NCBI GenBank assembly: GCA_944472155.2
Contig: OX235271.1
Location: forward strand, 38,056,633 to 38,120,632
From: Trichobilharzia szidati
Lineage: Eukaryota > Platyhelminthes > Trematoda > Strigeidida > Schistosomatidae
DNA: 64,000 nucleotides
Reading direction: 5' to 3'
A model generated the notes under the pieces. That model ran no database searches. It worked only from the letters and a program-made list of their open reading frames with translations, and was not told where the DNA came from. The position numbers and the translations under genes were made by a program. Positions 22,110 through 32,689 of the stretch are shown here, piece by piece. Within the stretch, counting starts at the first letter, position 1, and each line of letters opens with the position of its first letter.

Positions 22110-23848
22110 TCAGTTGACCAAAAATTCCACAGTAAGTGAACAGTGCTCAGAAAATTGCGCTTATTTAGCTTTTACACAGGCAGTTCAAGTTTAAACAAAG
22201 CACTAAATATATAGTCCCTAGCATATCAATAAAGTATGGATTCACACCTATCTTCTAAAAAGTAAGAATTTCATAAAGAAAACTTAATTAGTTAGCTGAT
22301 GGTTGCCAGGGGTGAATTTCTCAAGTACCAGATTATAAGACCTACTTATTGTGGTAGTACCATTCATTTGCCCAGAGTGAAGGAGGAGAGGTGAAATTCG
22401 AAGATAGGATTGACTAGGGGAAAGAAAAGTGCATAAACCAAGGAGGAATAGTCCATGCTGGCTCACTTTCAGTAATCCAGATTATTATAAATATAAAGCC
22501 CAGTTAACACACCTCTCAGTCGTCTTTAACCCCCTGGAGGTTGGAAAAAGTGAGGCAATCAATAAAAAACTAAATCTGCTAGTATACAAATACAAAGATA
22601 TTATTACATTGAAAAAATATAACTAAGCAAGAGATCAGCTGAAAACTTTGCAGAGAAATGCATTAGTATAAGTTGTCAATGTTCGAAGTGACATATGAAC
22701 CAAAGAAAGAGATACATTGATGTTATAACGGGCAAGCATGTATTCAAGAGAGAAAATAACTCCGTGAAACTTCACAGTAACAGACGGATGAGTATTAAAT
22801 AATTCTAAGCCATTATAAAAGATTTTGGGCCATCTCACAACGAGTCCTCCAGCAAATAATTCTCACAGCCTTGTGAGCCTCAGGCAGTCAGTCAATCCAC
22901 AGATCTATCATCAACGACTTTAAGAACAGATGCCATATTTTTCTTCTAGTCTGTTCCAGTTAAAATACAGGTTCTAGACACCTCAAATGATGAAGTTTCA
23001 CAACCTTATCAGTCGACTAACTCTCATTACCTAAGACTACGCCTAACCTCACTATTACTTGTCATTTTTTATATACGTGACAGTAGCACATGAACCGAAG
23101 CGTTAGTAAATATGTATTTTATACCTGAAACGGCCGTCTCACTGCTTTGGAGTACACGTGCATTGTGTCAAGTAGCCAGATATCAGGCCTGCATCAAAGG
23201 TGATGCAAGTTGGTAAATGAAAAATGAGTCCTCTGTATTCGTGCTGAGATTTGATCACCAATTAGTCCACTGAGGTTAATTCAGCTTCTCAAATGAGTGG
23301 ATTTGTCAACACATTCAAACACTTCACTGATCTTTAAATGAGGATTCAGAGTAAACCATTTCTATAGCACCAACTTACACCTGATAGGTGAAGCACTAAA
23401 CACAATCAGGATTTCTATCAAGATGTTTGGATGACTATGCACTTTTTCTGAGTTTCTACCTAAAATTATCCTTTAGTTTATCTGAACTGCAGTGGGTTGG
23501 GGCATAAGCGCAGACTATGAAAAGACAACGACGGGTAACCCTATCCTTCCTACTTCTAACGGACCTGTCCGGACGCAGTGCACACGTAAGATCATCTAGT
23601 GGGTTCTATTCAGGTAGAGATTTTTCTGTCCTAAAACACAATACTATCCCTACACCTGCGAGTCCTCACGAACTAGCTGAAGAATCTCTTGACACCCGTA
23701 AGGTGAGTTTTGCAGATTCGACACGTTAGCTAGGTGGCGTTAAGTATACGTGTCTCTCAAACACAACATACATTCATGGTTCAAGATACCATAGCTCTGG
23801 CTAAGTGATGCCTGTTGTCCGATTTGGCAGAGGGTACTGACGTTGAAT
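22110..23848. other. No gene or repeat family recognised
   Basis: Short open frames occur on both strands, the longest on the minus strand at 22,635-22,838, but none has both splice signals and a recognisable motif. Confidence 0.35.
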
Positions 23849-24297
23849 GCTTCTATATGAAAACAAAACACGTAGATCAGCGAAGAGTCTCTTTTTGGCG
23901 AATTCATCTTCTTAGCTGTACAATCGCAAATATATATGCATTGTTTTGTATGTATGTGTACATTAAGTTTGTCAAACAAAGCTACAATCGGTTAAGGTTA
24001 ATTTTAACTAAACAGGTAAAGGTTGGTAATATAAGTCAAGACAATTAAGTGCTAGGATAGTAACAAAGGTGATGAGTTGTCACAAACAGTTGTTAAAAGA
24101 AGTTATGCAATAATAATATGAATATTTTGATGAGTGAGTTTTACTCAGGATGCACATAGAAACAAAGTAGATAATACGAAACTATGTAAGAGATCTAAGT
24201 GAATACAAGAATTATAAGCAACTAAGGAACAGGCAAAGAAACAAAATTAAGTTATCAAAATAAAATAAAAACTCAAACAAATCGAAACATTGTTACC

Positions 24298-26722
24298 ATG
24301 AGAGTAGAAGTGGTTGAGTAATCTTCTTTTGTATGCACAGCTCCGGTTTTTCCATGTGAATGGCTAGAGCTTCAGCGATACAAAGGAGATGAAACCGTAT
24401 TGCCTTTGACATGTTGTTCTTGACTCAGTAGATTACTTTGAAGGAGGCGTTCGTTGAAATGCAATGATCAGTGCTGACCAGGTGTTCAATTATCGCACTC
24501 CTTATTGCACCCGTATTGCCTTTTCGCAGCCATGCTGGATAGTGTTCTTGAATCCTCTTGGACAGGATGCGCGTCGAACGAACGATGTACCTGGCTCCAC
24601 AGCAGCAGGTGAACTGGTATATGCACATAGAAGTGGCCAGATGCGGGATCTTGTCCTTGAGGCTTCTGCAGATTAGTGGGCGACTGGAGAACACTATTCT
24701 TAGCGTTGCTGCAAAGAATGTTCTTCTCAGAGATGATGTGATCCTTCTCTTGAGAATATCGCTTGCTAAATCTCCCTTGAAATCCAAGTTCATGTAGATT
24801 TTCTTTTTAGGCGCAGTCAAAGTTTCGTTTTTCCGAATTATTGGTTTCATATTTTTGTCGATAAATCTTATTGGGTAACCATTTTGGATGAATATTTCTC
24901 TCAGAATATCTAATTCTGTTTCCAGAACGTCGGGACTACAGATGCATCGGATGCGGGTAGCAAGTGATTTAATTAAATTCCGCTTTTGTTGAATGGGCAC
25001 CCAGCTATAGAAGCTTGTTAGTTGACCATTCCACGTAGGTTTTCTATGGATTGATCTTCTTAGGCTCCCATCAGCTCTTCTTGTCAGTTCCACATCAAGA
25101 AACGGAATTTTTGACTCGTTTTCCATTTCAAGAGTGAATTTTATTGCTGGATGGCAATTGTTAAATGTCTTCAGCAGTAGATTGGGGTCGTTGTTGTTGT
25201 CACAAATAATGAAAATGTCATCCACGTATCTTTTATACAGTTGCAAATTGTCGATGCTTGACTTTAGTGAACCTCTCTCGAGGCTTGCCACGAAGCAGTC
25301 TGATAGTAGTGGACCCAACGGAGATCCCATTGCAATACCATCCTTTTGTCTGTAGATGGTGTCGTTGAATGTGAACTGGACGTTCAGAGTGCATCTCAAT
25401 AATAATTCTTTCAAGTATGTTGTCGGTATTCCAATATCGAGGTGGTTGTCATCTATATATCTGCATATGAAGCAGACCGTTTCTGTGAGTGGGACATTGG
25501 TGAAAAGTGACTCGATGTCGAAGGATAGCATAATTTTGTTAGATACATTCATGTCTTGTATGCACTCGATGAACTGGAAGGTGTCACGGAGTGAGTGCGT
25601 ACATAATTGCTTCCTTACAGGTTCCAGAATATCTGCTAGCCATTGTGCAATAGAGTGGTAAGGGGAACCTGACATATCCAGAATTGGACGAAGTGGGAGA
25701 CCAACCTTGTGTACCTTTGGTAGACCATAAAGTCTTGGTATTACTGAACCTGTTGGCCGGATCTGGTCGTAAATATCCCCACTGATTAGTTGACTGGCCT
25801 TCATTCTCTTCAAGACGTCTGTGAGCTGCTTCTCAATCTGTTCCGTCTTGTTTCTTTCATTGGAAGCTTGGGAAAATTTATCTTCATTCGACAGTATATC
25901 GTTCATTTTCTCGATGTAGTCTCTTCGATTCAGAAGCACTACACCAGCACCCTTGTCGGGCCGAGTTATAAGCAGATCTTTGTTATCTCTCAACTGTTTC
26001 AATTCCTCTCGGTGCCGCTTCGTCAGGTGGTTGCGGACTTTTGATTTTGTATTCAAGTATTGATGGCAGCAGTCCATGATTGTTGACTTGAATCTCTGTA
26101 ATTCGTCTTCAGAAGTTGGGCTGAGATCGTGCGTTTGGCTGATTAGATTTTCAAACTGGACCTGAGTATGGAGTTTGTCGGCGTTGAAATTTATATCGCA
26201 GAATTTAGGGCCCAGAGATAGGACTTCCAGTTGCACGTCGGTTAAAGGTACTGAGGAATAATTGAACACAAACTTCGTGGGTTCGTCAGGAAATTTGCCT
26301 TGAGGTTTCATCTGCTTTAGGCTGTTGTTGAGCTGGGTTACAACGGACTGCGATCGTTTATTTGCAACCAAGTTGATATATTCAGCTAATCTTTGACATT
26401 CGTCCGAAGTCAATTCGTATAAGGCAGAGGACCTCTGATTGATATTCCGCTGCAGTTCGGGCATACGTGATCTGATAGAATCAGCACAATTCATTGCATG
26501 GCGTTGAAGGGACTTCGTATTTGGATATATATGATTTCGTCGAAGTGCTTTCCAGAACCACTTTGGATACTGATGATTAAAGACGCAATCCTCGAGAAAG
26601 CCAACTTTCGCTTTCCCCACAGAAAGCTTGACAGAGTACCTCAGAAACCCATTGAGTTCCTTGACTGTCGAGGGGTCCTTGCTACGTTTCAATTCATTAG
26701 TACCTGGATGGGGATTATCCAT
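24298..26722 (-). pseudogene. Penelope-like element RT / GIY-YIG protein, left arm
   Basis: This is the mirror copy of the right-arm protein. The longer open frame up to 26,920 is an artefact, because beyond the axis (26,697-26,721) it reads the antisense of the other arm. A plausible start is the ATG at 26,720-26,722. The RT core is intact: motif A LSFDIESLFTNVPL, B' GIAMGSPLGPLLSD and YVDD. The GIY-YIG domain carries Val in place of the last Gly (ARYIVRS), which probably abolishes nuclease function. An in-frame TGA at 24,425-24,427 is followed by 43 further conserved codons. Relative to the right arm there are also Leu/Phe, Ser/Asn and Cys/Arg changes. Confidence 0.85.
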
Positions 26723-26735
26723 GAATTGAAACGTA
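26697..26735. repeat. PLE 39-bp head sequence at the palindrome axis
   Basis: It contains the 25-bp spacer and the first 14 bp of the right arm, and matches 29,560-29,598 at 37 of 39 positions as a direct repeat. It includes the ATG at 26,708 used by the right copy. Confidence 0.85.
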
Positions 26736-29125
26736 ACAAGGACCCCTCGACAGTCAAGGAACTCAATGGGTTTCTGAGGTACTCTGTCAAGCTTTCTGTG
26801 GGGAAAGCGAAAGTTGGCTTTTTCGAGGATTGCGTCTTTAATCATCAGTATCCAAAGTGGTTCTGGAAAGCACTTCGACGAAATCATATATATCCAAATA
26901 CGAAGTCCCTTCAACGCCATGCAATGAATTGTGCTGATTCTATCAGATCACGTATGCCCGAACTGCAGCGGAATATCAATCAGAGGTCCTCTGCCTTATA
27001 CGAATTGACTTCGGACGAATGTCAAAGATTAGCTGAATATATCAACTTGGTTGCAAATAAACGATCGCAGTCCGTTGTAACCCAGCTCAACAACAGCCTA
27101 AAGCAGATGAAACCTCAAGGCAAATTTCCTGACGAACCCACGAAGTTTGTGTTCAATTATTCCTCAGTACCTTTAACCGACGTGCAACTGGAAGTCCTAT
27201 CTCTGGGCCCTAAATTCTGCGATATAAATTTCAACGCCGACAAACTCCATACTCAGGTCCAGTTTGAAAATCTAATCAGCCAAACGCACGATCTCAGCCC
27301 AACTTCTGAAGACGAATTACAGAGATTCAAGTCAACAATCATGGACTGCTGCCATCAATACTTGAATACAAAATCAAAAGTCCGCAACCACCTGACGAAG
27401 CGGCACCGAGAGGAATTAAAACAGTTGAGAGATAACAAAGATCTGCTTATAACTCGGCCCGACAAGGGTGCTGGTGTAGTGCTTCTGAATCGAAGAGACT
27501 ACATCGAGAAAATGAACGATATACTGTCGAATGAAGATAAATTTTCCCAAGCTTCCAATGAAAGAAACAAGACGGAACAGATTGAGAAGCAGCTCACAGA
27601 CGTCTTGAAGAGAATGAAGGCCAGTCAACTAATCAGTGGGGATATTTACGACCAGATCCGGCCAACAGGTTCAGTAATACCAAGACTTTATGGTCTACCA
27701 AAGGTACACAAGGTTGGTCTCCCACTTCGTCCAATTCTGGATATGTCAGGTTCCCCTTATCACTCTATTGCACAATGGCTAGCAGATATTCTGGAACCTG
27801 TAAGGAAGCAATTATGTACGCACTCACTCCGTGACACCTTCCAGTTCATCGAGTGCATACAAGACATGAATGTATCTAACAAAATTATGCTATCCTTCGA
27901 CATCGAGTCACTTTTCACCAATGTCCCACTCACAGAAACGGTCTGCTTCATATGCAGATATATAGATGACAACCACCTCGATATTGGAATACCGACAACA
28001 TACTTGAAAGAATTATTATTGAGATGCACTCTGAACGTCCAGTTCACATTCAACGACACCATCTACAGACAAAAGGATGGTATTGCAATGGGATCTCCGT
28101 TGGGTCCACTACTATCAGACTGCTTCGTGGCAAGCCTCGAGAGAGGTTCACTAAAGTCAAGCATCGACAATTTGCAACTGTATAAAAGATACGTGGATGA
28201 CATTTTCATTATTTGTGACAACAACAACGACCCCAATCTACTGCTGAAGACATTTAACAATTGCCATCCAGCAATAAAATTCACTCTTGAAATGGAAAAC
28301 GAGTCAAAAATTCCGTTTCTTGATGTGGAACTGACAAGAAGAGCTGATGGGAGCCTAAGAAGATCAATCCATAGAAAACCTACGTGGAATGGTCAACTAA
28401 CAAGCTTCTATAGCTGGGTGCCCATTCAACAAAAGCGGAATTTAATTAAATCACTTGCTACCCGCATCCGACGCATCTGTAGTCCCGACGTTCTGGAAAC
28501 AGAATTAGATATTCTGAGAGAAATATTCATCCAAAATGGTTACCCAATAAGATTTATCGACAAAAATATGAAACCAATAATTCGGAAAAACGAAACTTTG
28601 ACTGCGCCTAAAAAGAAAATCTACATGAACTTGGATTTCAAGGGAGATTTAGCAAGCGATATTCTCAAGAGAAGGATCACATCATCTCTGAGAAGAACAT
28701 TCTTTGCAGCAACGCTAAGAATAGTGTTCTCCAGTCGCCCACTAATCTGCAGAAGCCTCAAGGACAAGATCCCGCATCTGGCCACTTCTATGTGCATATA
28801 CCAGTTCACCTGCTGCTGTGGAGCCAGGTACATCGGTCGTTCGACGCGCATCCTGTCCAAGAGGATTCAAGAACACTATCCAGCATGGTTGCGAAAAGGC
28901 AATACTGGTGCAATAAGGAGTGCGATAATTGAACACCTGGTCAGCACTGATCATTGCATTTCAACGAACGCCTCCTTCAAAGTAATCTACTGAGTCAAGA
29001 ACAACATGTCAAAGGCAATACGGTTTCGTCTCCTTTGTATCGCTGAAGCTCTAGCCATTCACATGGAAAAACCGGAGCTGTGCATACAAAAGAAGATTAC
29101 TCAACCACTTCTACTCTCATGGTAA
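26708..29125 (+). CDS. Penelope-like element RT / GIY-YIG protein, right arm
   Basis: PLE polyprotein: a reverse transcriptase that primes DNA synthesis at nuclease-cut target DNA. I place the start at the ATG at 26,708 (MGIIHELKRNKDPS), because upstream codons are antisense of the other arm. Features by residue: N-terminal helical region 1 to about 280; RT with motif A LSFDIESLFTNVPL, B' GIAMGSPLGPLLSD and catalytic YVDD at 495-498; GIY-YIG nuclease with CIYQFTCCCGARYIGRSTR (YIG at 708-710) and its cysteines. An in-frame TGA at 28,991-28,993 ends the continuous frame after 761 residues. The next 43 codons to TAA (29,123-29,125) are clearly homologous to the other PLE's C-terminus (AIHMEKPELCIQKK). 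Suppression of the TGA, or activity of the truncated protein, is unknown. Confidence 0.85.
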
Positions 29126-29559
29126 CAATGTTTTGATTTTTTGAGTTTTTATTTTATTTTGATAACTTAATTTTGTTTCTTTGCCTGTTCCTTAGTTGCT
29201 TATAATTCTTGTATTCACTTAGATCTCTTACATAGTTTCGTATTATCTACTTTGTTTCTATGTGCATCCTGAGTAAAACTCACTCATCAAAATATTCATA
29301 TTATTATTGCATAACTTCTTTTAACAACTGTTTGTGACAACTCATCACCTTTGTTACTATCCTAGCACTTAATTGTCTTGACTTATATTACCAACCTTTA
29401 CCTGTTTAGTTAAAATTAACCTTAACCGATTGTAGCTTTGTTTGACAAACTTAATGTACACATACATACAAAACAATGCATATATATTTGCGATTGTACA
29501 GCTAAGAAGATGAATTCGCCAAAAAGAGACTCTTCGCTGATCTACGTGTTTTGTTTTCA

Positions 29560-29598
29560 TTAATGCCTGGATGGGGATTATCCATGAATTGAAACGTA
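29560..29598 (+). repeat. Terminal 39-bp partial PLE repeat (PLTR-like)
   Basis: It directly follows the right arm and repeats the element's 5' head (cctggatggggattatccat) before the target duplication begins at 29,599. Confidence 0.85.
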
Positions 29599-29611
29599 GC
29601 TTCTATATGAA

Positions 29612-30043
29612 GTTGGTGGTGCGGCTTAAAGAGGCTACCTGGGGTGTTGGTTTCTGGCTCTCATCCTTATTTGTGGTTACAGAATATAAAGATGACTGAC
29701 TAGTCTGCGGAAAAGTACTGACAGTAATGGGGAAACAAGATGATGAGGGTGATAGTGATAGAGGAGAATGATGATCAGGAGGGCTACATATGCTTTTGGA
29801 AGTGTATGGAAGATTGTTACTTCCGGGCTACCCACACCGTGGAAGTCGATTTTTCTCTAGGGGTACCTGGAATAAAAAGAGAATTAGTGTTGCACGACCA
29901 CAGAGCCCAGAGGATAACTGCTTGAGACCAGTCACACCCGGTCTGTCTGAACTGGCTTTTTGGTTTAGTTGCAGAAACCTGAACAAAACAGGATTATAAA
30001 GAGACAGCCAGATACTATTCAAATGAAATCCCGTAGTATTATT
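29612..30043. other. Unclassified sequence between PLE and RTE insertions
   Basis: The stretch at about 29,790-29,930 (with cttccgggctacccacaccg) looks like a degraded repeat, but I cannot assign it. Confidence 0.3.
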
Positions 30044-31907
30044 GCATGGCAGTCATTATTGTTCCCTTGGGTTCCTAGTGGAACATAGGGCTTCAACTGC
30101 ACGTCTCCACTTGCTTCTGTCTTCTGCTGTTCTTTTCACTTGTGTCCATGTTATTCCATACTGTTTCATCTCCTCCTCACACGATCTCCTCCATGTCACC
30201 CTTGGACGTCCCACTCGCCGCTTCCCTTTCGGGTTCCACTCGAGGGCTTGACGCGCGATGTCAATCAACGGCCTCCTCAGCGAGTGTCCAATCCATCTCC
30301 ACTTCCTCCTGCATATTTGTTGGGCGATTGGTTCCTGTTTCGTTTGTTCCCATAGCTTCTTGTTTGTGATTCTTTCTGGCCATCTAATCTTCAGTATGGA
30401 GCGAAGACAGTTGTTGATAAAGGTCTGCAACCTGTTGAAAATATTCTTGGTGACCCGCCAAGTTTCTGATCCGTAAAGCAAAATTGACTTGACGTTTGTA
30501 TTGAAAATCCGAATTTTGTTGTTGATGCTGAGTGACAGCGGAAGATTTCCAGATTGGTTTCAGGTTGATGAATGTGTTTCTCGCCTTCCCGATTCTCGAT
30601 TTGACATCCTCGTCCGTTCCTCCTGTGGTTGAGACAATGCTCCCCAGATAAGTGAAAGAAGTAACCTCTTTCAAATCCCTCCCGTTGATGGTGATTGGCA
30701 CTGGATGTTGCTGCTGTTGTTGGTTGGTTATTTTCATAACCTCCGTCTTGTCTATGTTCACCTGGAGTCCTGTCCTGTCTTTGCTGCTTCTTCGACCAGT
30801 TTGTCGGTTTTTGCTTGTAAGTCTTCGATTTTGTGTGACATCAAACATAAATCATCCGCAAAATCCAGGTCTTCTAGGTTCTTCAAGTCGGTCCAGGATA
30901 TCCCTGTCTTCTCGTTTCCCACTGTCTGACGCATAATCCAGTCCACCACAATTAGGAATATCATTGGTGATAATAAGCACCCTTGTCTGACTCCTGTGTT
31001 TACTCCAAACGCTTCGCTGAGTTTTCCGTTGTGGATCACTTGACATGTGCCGTTGTCGTACAGTTGTTGAATAAGGTTGGTGACTATTTGCGGTACGCCG
31101 TAGTACTCGAGTAGTTTCCAAATTACTTCGCGGTCAACGCTGTCGAAGGCCTTCTCAAAGTCTATGAAGTTGAGGTAGAGATTTGATTGCCATTCCATGC
31201 TTTGTTCGATGATAATGCGTAGAGTTGCAATTTGGTCAGAACATGATTTGCCTTTCCTGAATCCAGCTTGTTCTGGTCGGAGTTCTGTATCCAGTGCGTC
31301 CTTGATTCTCTCCAGGATGATGCGACTCAGGATTTTACTTGGCGTCGACAGGAGCATGATTCCTCGCCAGTTCTTGCAGAGTCCCAGGTCGCCCTTCTTT
31401 GGTAGTTTCACCAGGTAACCTTTCCTCCAGTCAGTAGGCACCTTTCCCTCTTTCCAGATCTTTTGCAATAATGGAGTCAGCATATCTGCCGTCGTTTCTG
31501 GGTCCGCTTTCAGTGCTTCAGGGGGTATTCCATCTGGTCCAGCTGCTTTTCCAGCTTTCAGACGCTTGATTGCATTCATGACTTCAGTTTTCGTTGGAGG
31601 ATTGGTGTCAACTTGCAGTTGTGTACGTGCTGTTGTTGGTATTACTGGACGGGTTGTAGGTGGTGGTCGGTTCAAGAGTCCTTTGAAGTGGTCCGCCCAT
31701 TGTTTAATCTGTCTTTCTTCTTTGGTAATTGGGTTCCCTTGGCTGTCTTTTATAGGTTTCACTTGTGTTGATCTCTTCCCGGATAGAGACTTGGTTATCT
31801 GATATAGTGTCCTCAGGTACCTTTTGCCTGCTGCCTTCTCAGCTTCAGTAGCCAGGTTGTCGTAGAATTGTCTTTTGTCCTTCCTGGCACTCTTCGCATG
31901 GCAGTCA
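30044..31907 (-). mobile_element. RTE-clade LINE, 5'-truncated, with exact 12-bp target duplication
   Basis: The insert (30,056-31,895) is bracketed by gcatggcagtca at 30,044-30,055 and 31,896-31,907. It carries the RT and C-terminal domain of an SR2-like RTE and lacks the endonuclease. On the minus strand the 3' end reads ggaacccaagggaacaataa, as in other RTE copies of the window. Confidence 0.9.
30056..31895 (-). pseudogene. RTE reverse transcriptase and C-terminal domain, two frameshifts
   Basis: The main frame (31,762-30,758, 334 codons, extendable in frame to the truncation point) has KLPKKGDLGLCKNWRGIMLL, RPEQAGFRKGKSCSDQIATL, motif A NFIDFEKAFDSVDREVIWKL, motif B TGVRQGCLLSPMIFLIVVDW and the catalytic LDFADDLCLMSH. 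It ends by frameshift at about 30,758. The protein continues in other frames with NIDKTEVMKI ... TSFTYLGSIVSTTGGTDEDV (30,384-30,757) and the C-terminal QQICRRKWRWIGHSLRRPLI to the end EALCSTRNPREQ (30,056-30,481). This is the best-preserved RTE RT in the window. Lacking a nuclease, it cannot transpose by itself. Confidence 0.85.
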
Positions 31908-32305
31908 AGTCTCCATTAAATAAAAAACGCTTCAAGCATTTAGAAAATATGATACTGGCCCACGTAGCTCTTGACAACTGGTGGAAACGGTAGTAGGCTC
32001 TATAGTGGATGAACCAGAAAAGCAGTTTAACTGCTTTTTGTCAATATTTTGTCTACCCACTGAAACAGAATTTAGCCATTTGGACCATTGATTTGATTTT
32101 TTTGTTGAAATATGTGAGAACTTTGACTGCTTCACATATGCACCACATGAGCGGCCTATTTATTTTGGACAGATATAAATAACCTGCACATAGCTATTTT
32201 TACTGTTACTATGTGGATCTATTGAAACTCCATGCTGTTCTAAAAAAGTGAATCGTTTTTAGCAGAAATACACCCAAAAATGTTGTAAGCTTTTGAAAAA
32301 CTCAC

Positions 32306-32372
32306 ATTTCTGGTTTCTGACACTTTCAACTTCTTCAACGCAGGTTTGGAAACTGAATTCCTCTGAAGATTT
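32306..32372 (-). CDS. ELL-like gene, exon (fifth seen)
   Basis: The acceptor (ttttttgtccaacatag) at 32,373-32,374 and consensus donor (AAT|gtgagt) at 32,304-32,305 bracket 67 bp: one leftover base plus 22 codons (NLQRNSVSKPALKKLKVSET, RN). The single leftover base completes the AG left by the exon at 34,574-34,645 to make Arg, so the phases agree. The encoded sequence is basic and Ser-rich, as expected for the linker that follows the ELL N-terminal domain, but it is too short to identify alone. Confidence 0.55.
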
Positions 32373-32448
32373 CTATGTTGGACAAAAAACGTTAAATAAT
32401 TAATCAAATTTAAATAATACAATGAGAATAAATCAGCAAACCAGAAAG

Positions 32449-32471
32449 TATATATATATATATATATATAC
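32449..32471. repeat. (TA)n microsatellite
   Basis: A TA run inside the intron. Confidence 0.9.
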
Positions 32472-32689
32472 ATCATAAAGTCAATGACAGTAAGGACATC
32501 AAACAAAATTCAAGCCAAATCAACGAAATGACATTGTGGCGAGTGCTACTGACAGGAGTTCATGAGTAGTATATTGGTGACATATTTTGTACGAATCTCA
32601 TATGGCGAAAAGAAAGACAGGAGGAATTGATATAATTGGTAAGCAATATATAAAGTGTAAGATGAAGACAATAAAACAGGTTAAGAATA

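Larger units (their letters stand above)
23849..29611. mobile_element. Palindromic Penelope-like element: two head-to-head copies inserted as one unit
   Basis: Two PLE copies form an inverted repeat with arms of about 2.84 kb (left 23,862-26,696, minus strand; right 26,722-29,559, plus strand) around a 25-bp spacer (26,697-26,721). Outside the arms an exact 13-bp direct repeat, gcttctatatgaa, occurs at 23,849-23,861 and 29,599-29,611, so the whole palindrome behaves as a single insertion. The right arm is followed by a 39-bp partial repeat of the element's 5' end. In the coding region I count four amino-acid differences between arms, so the dimer is young or homogenised. PLE insertions with 10-15 bp duplications and tandem or inverted copies are known for the class. 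Confidence 0.9.

Noticed and set aside
22635..22838. Minus-strand 67-codon frame as an exon
   Set aside because: The upstream AG lacks a pyrimidine tract and the sequence has no recognisable motif.
26498..26920. First 70 or so residues of each long PLE frame as a real N-terminus
   Set aside because: They are the antisense of the opposite arm read across the palindrome axis. Starts near the axis (26,708 and 26,722) are the sensible choice.
23849..29611. Palindrome as an assembly artefact
   Set aside because: The arms differ at several sites, the spacer is asymmetric, one end has an extra 39 bp, and outer flanks differ while sharing a 13-bp duplication. Long-read confirmation is still desirable.
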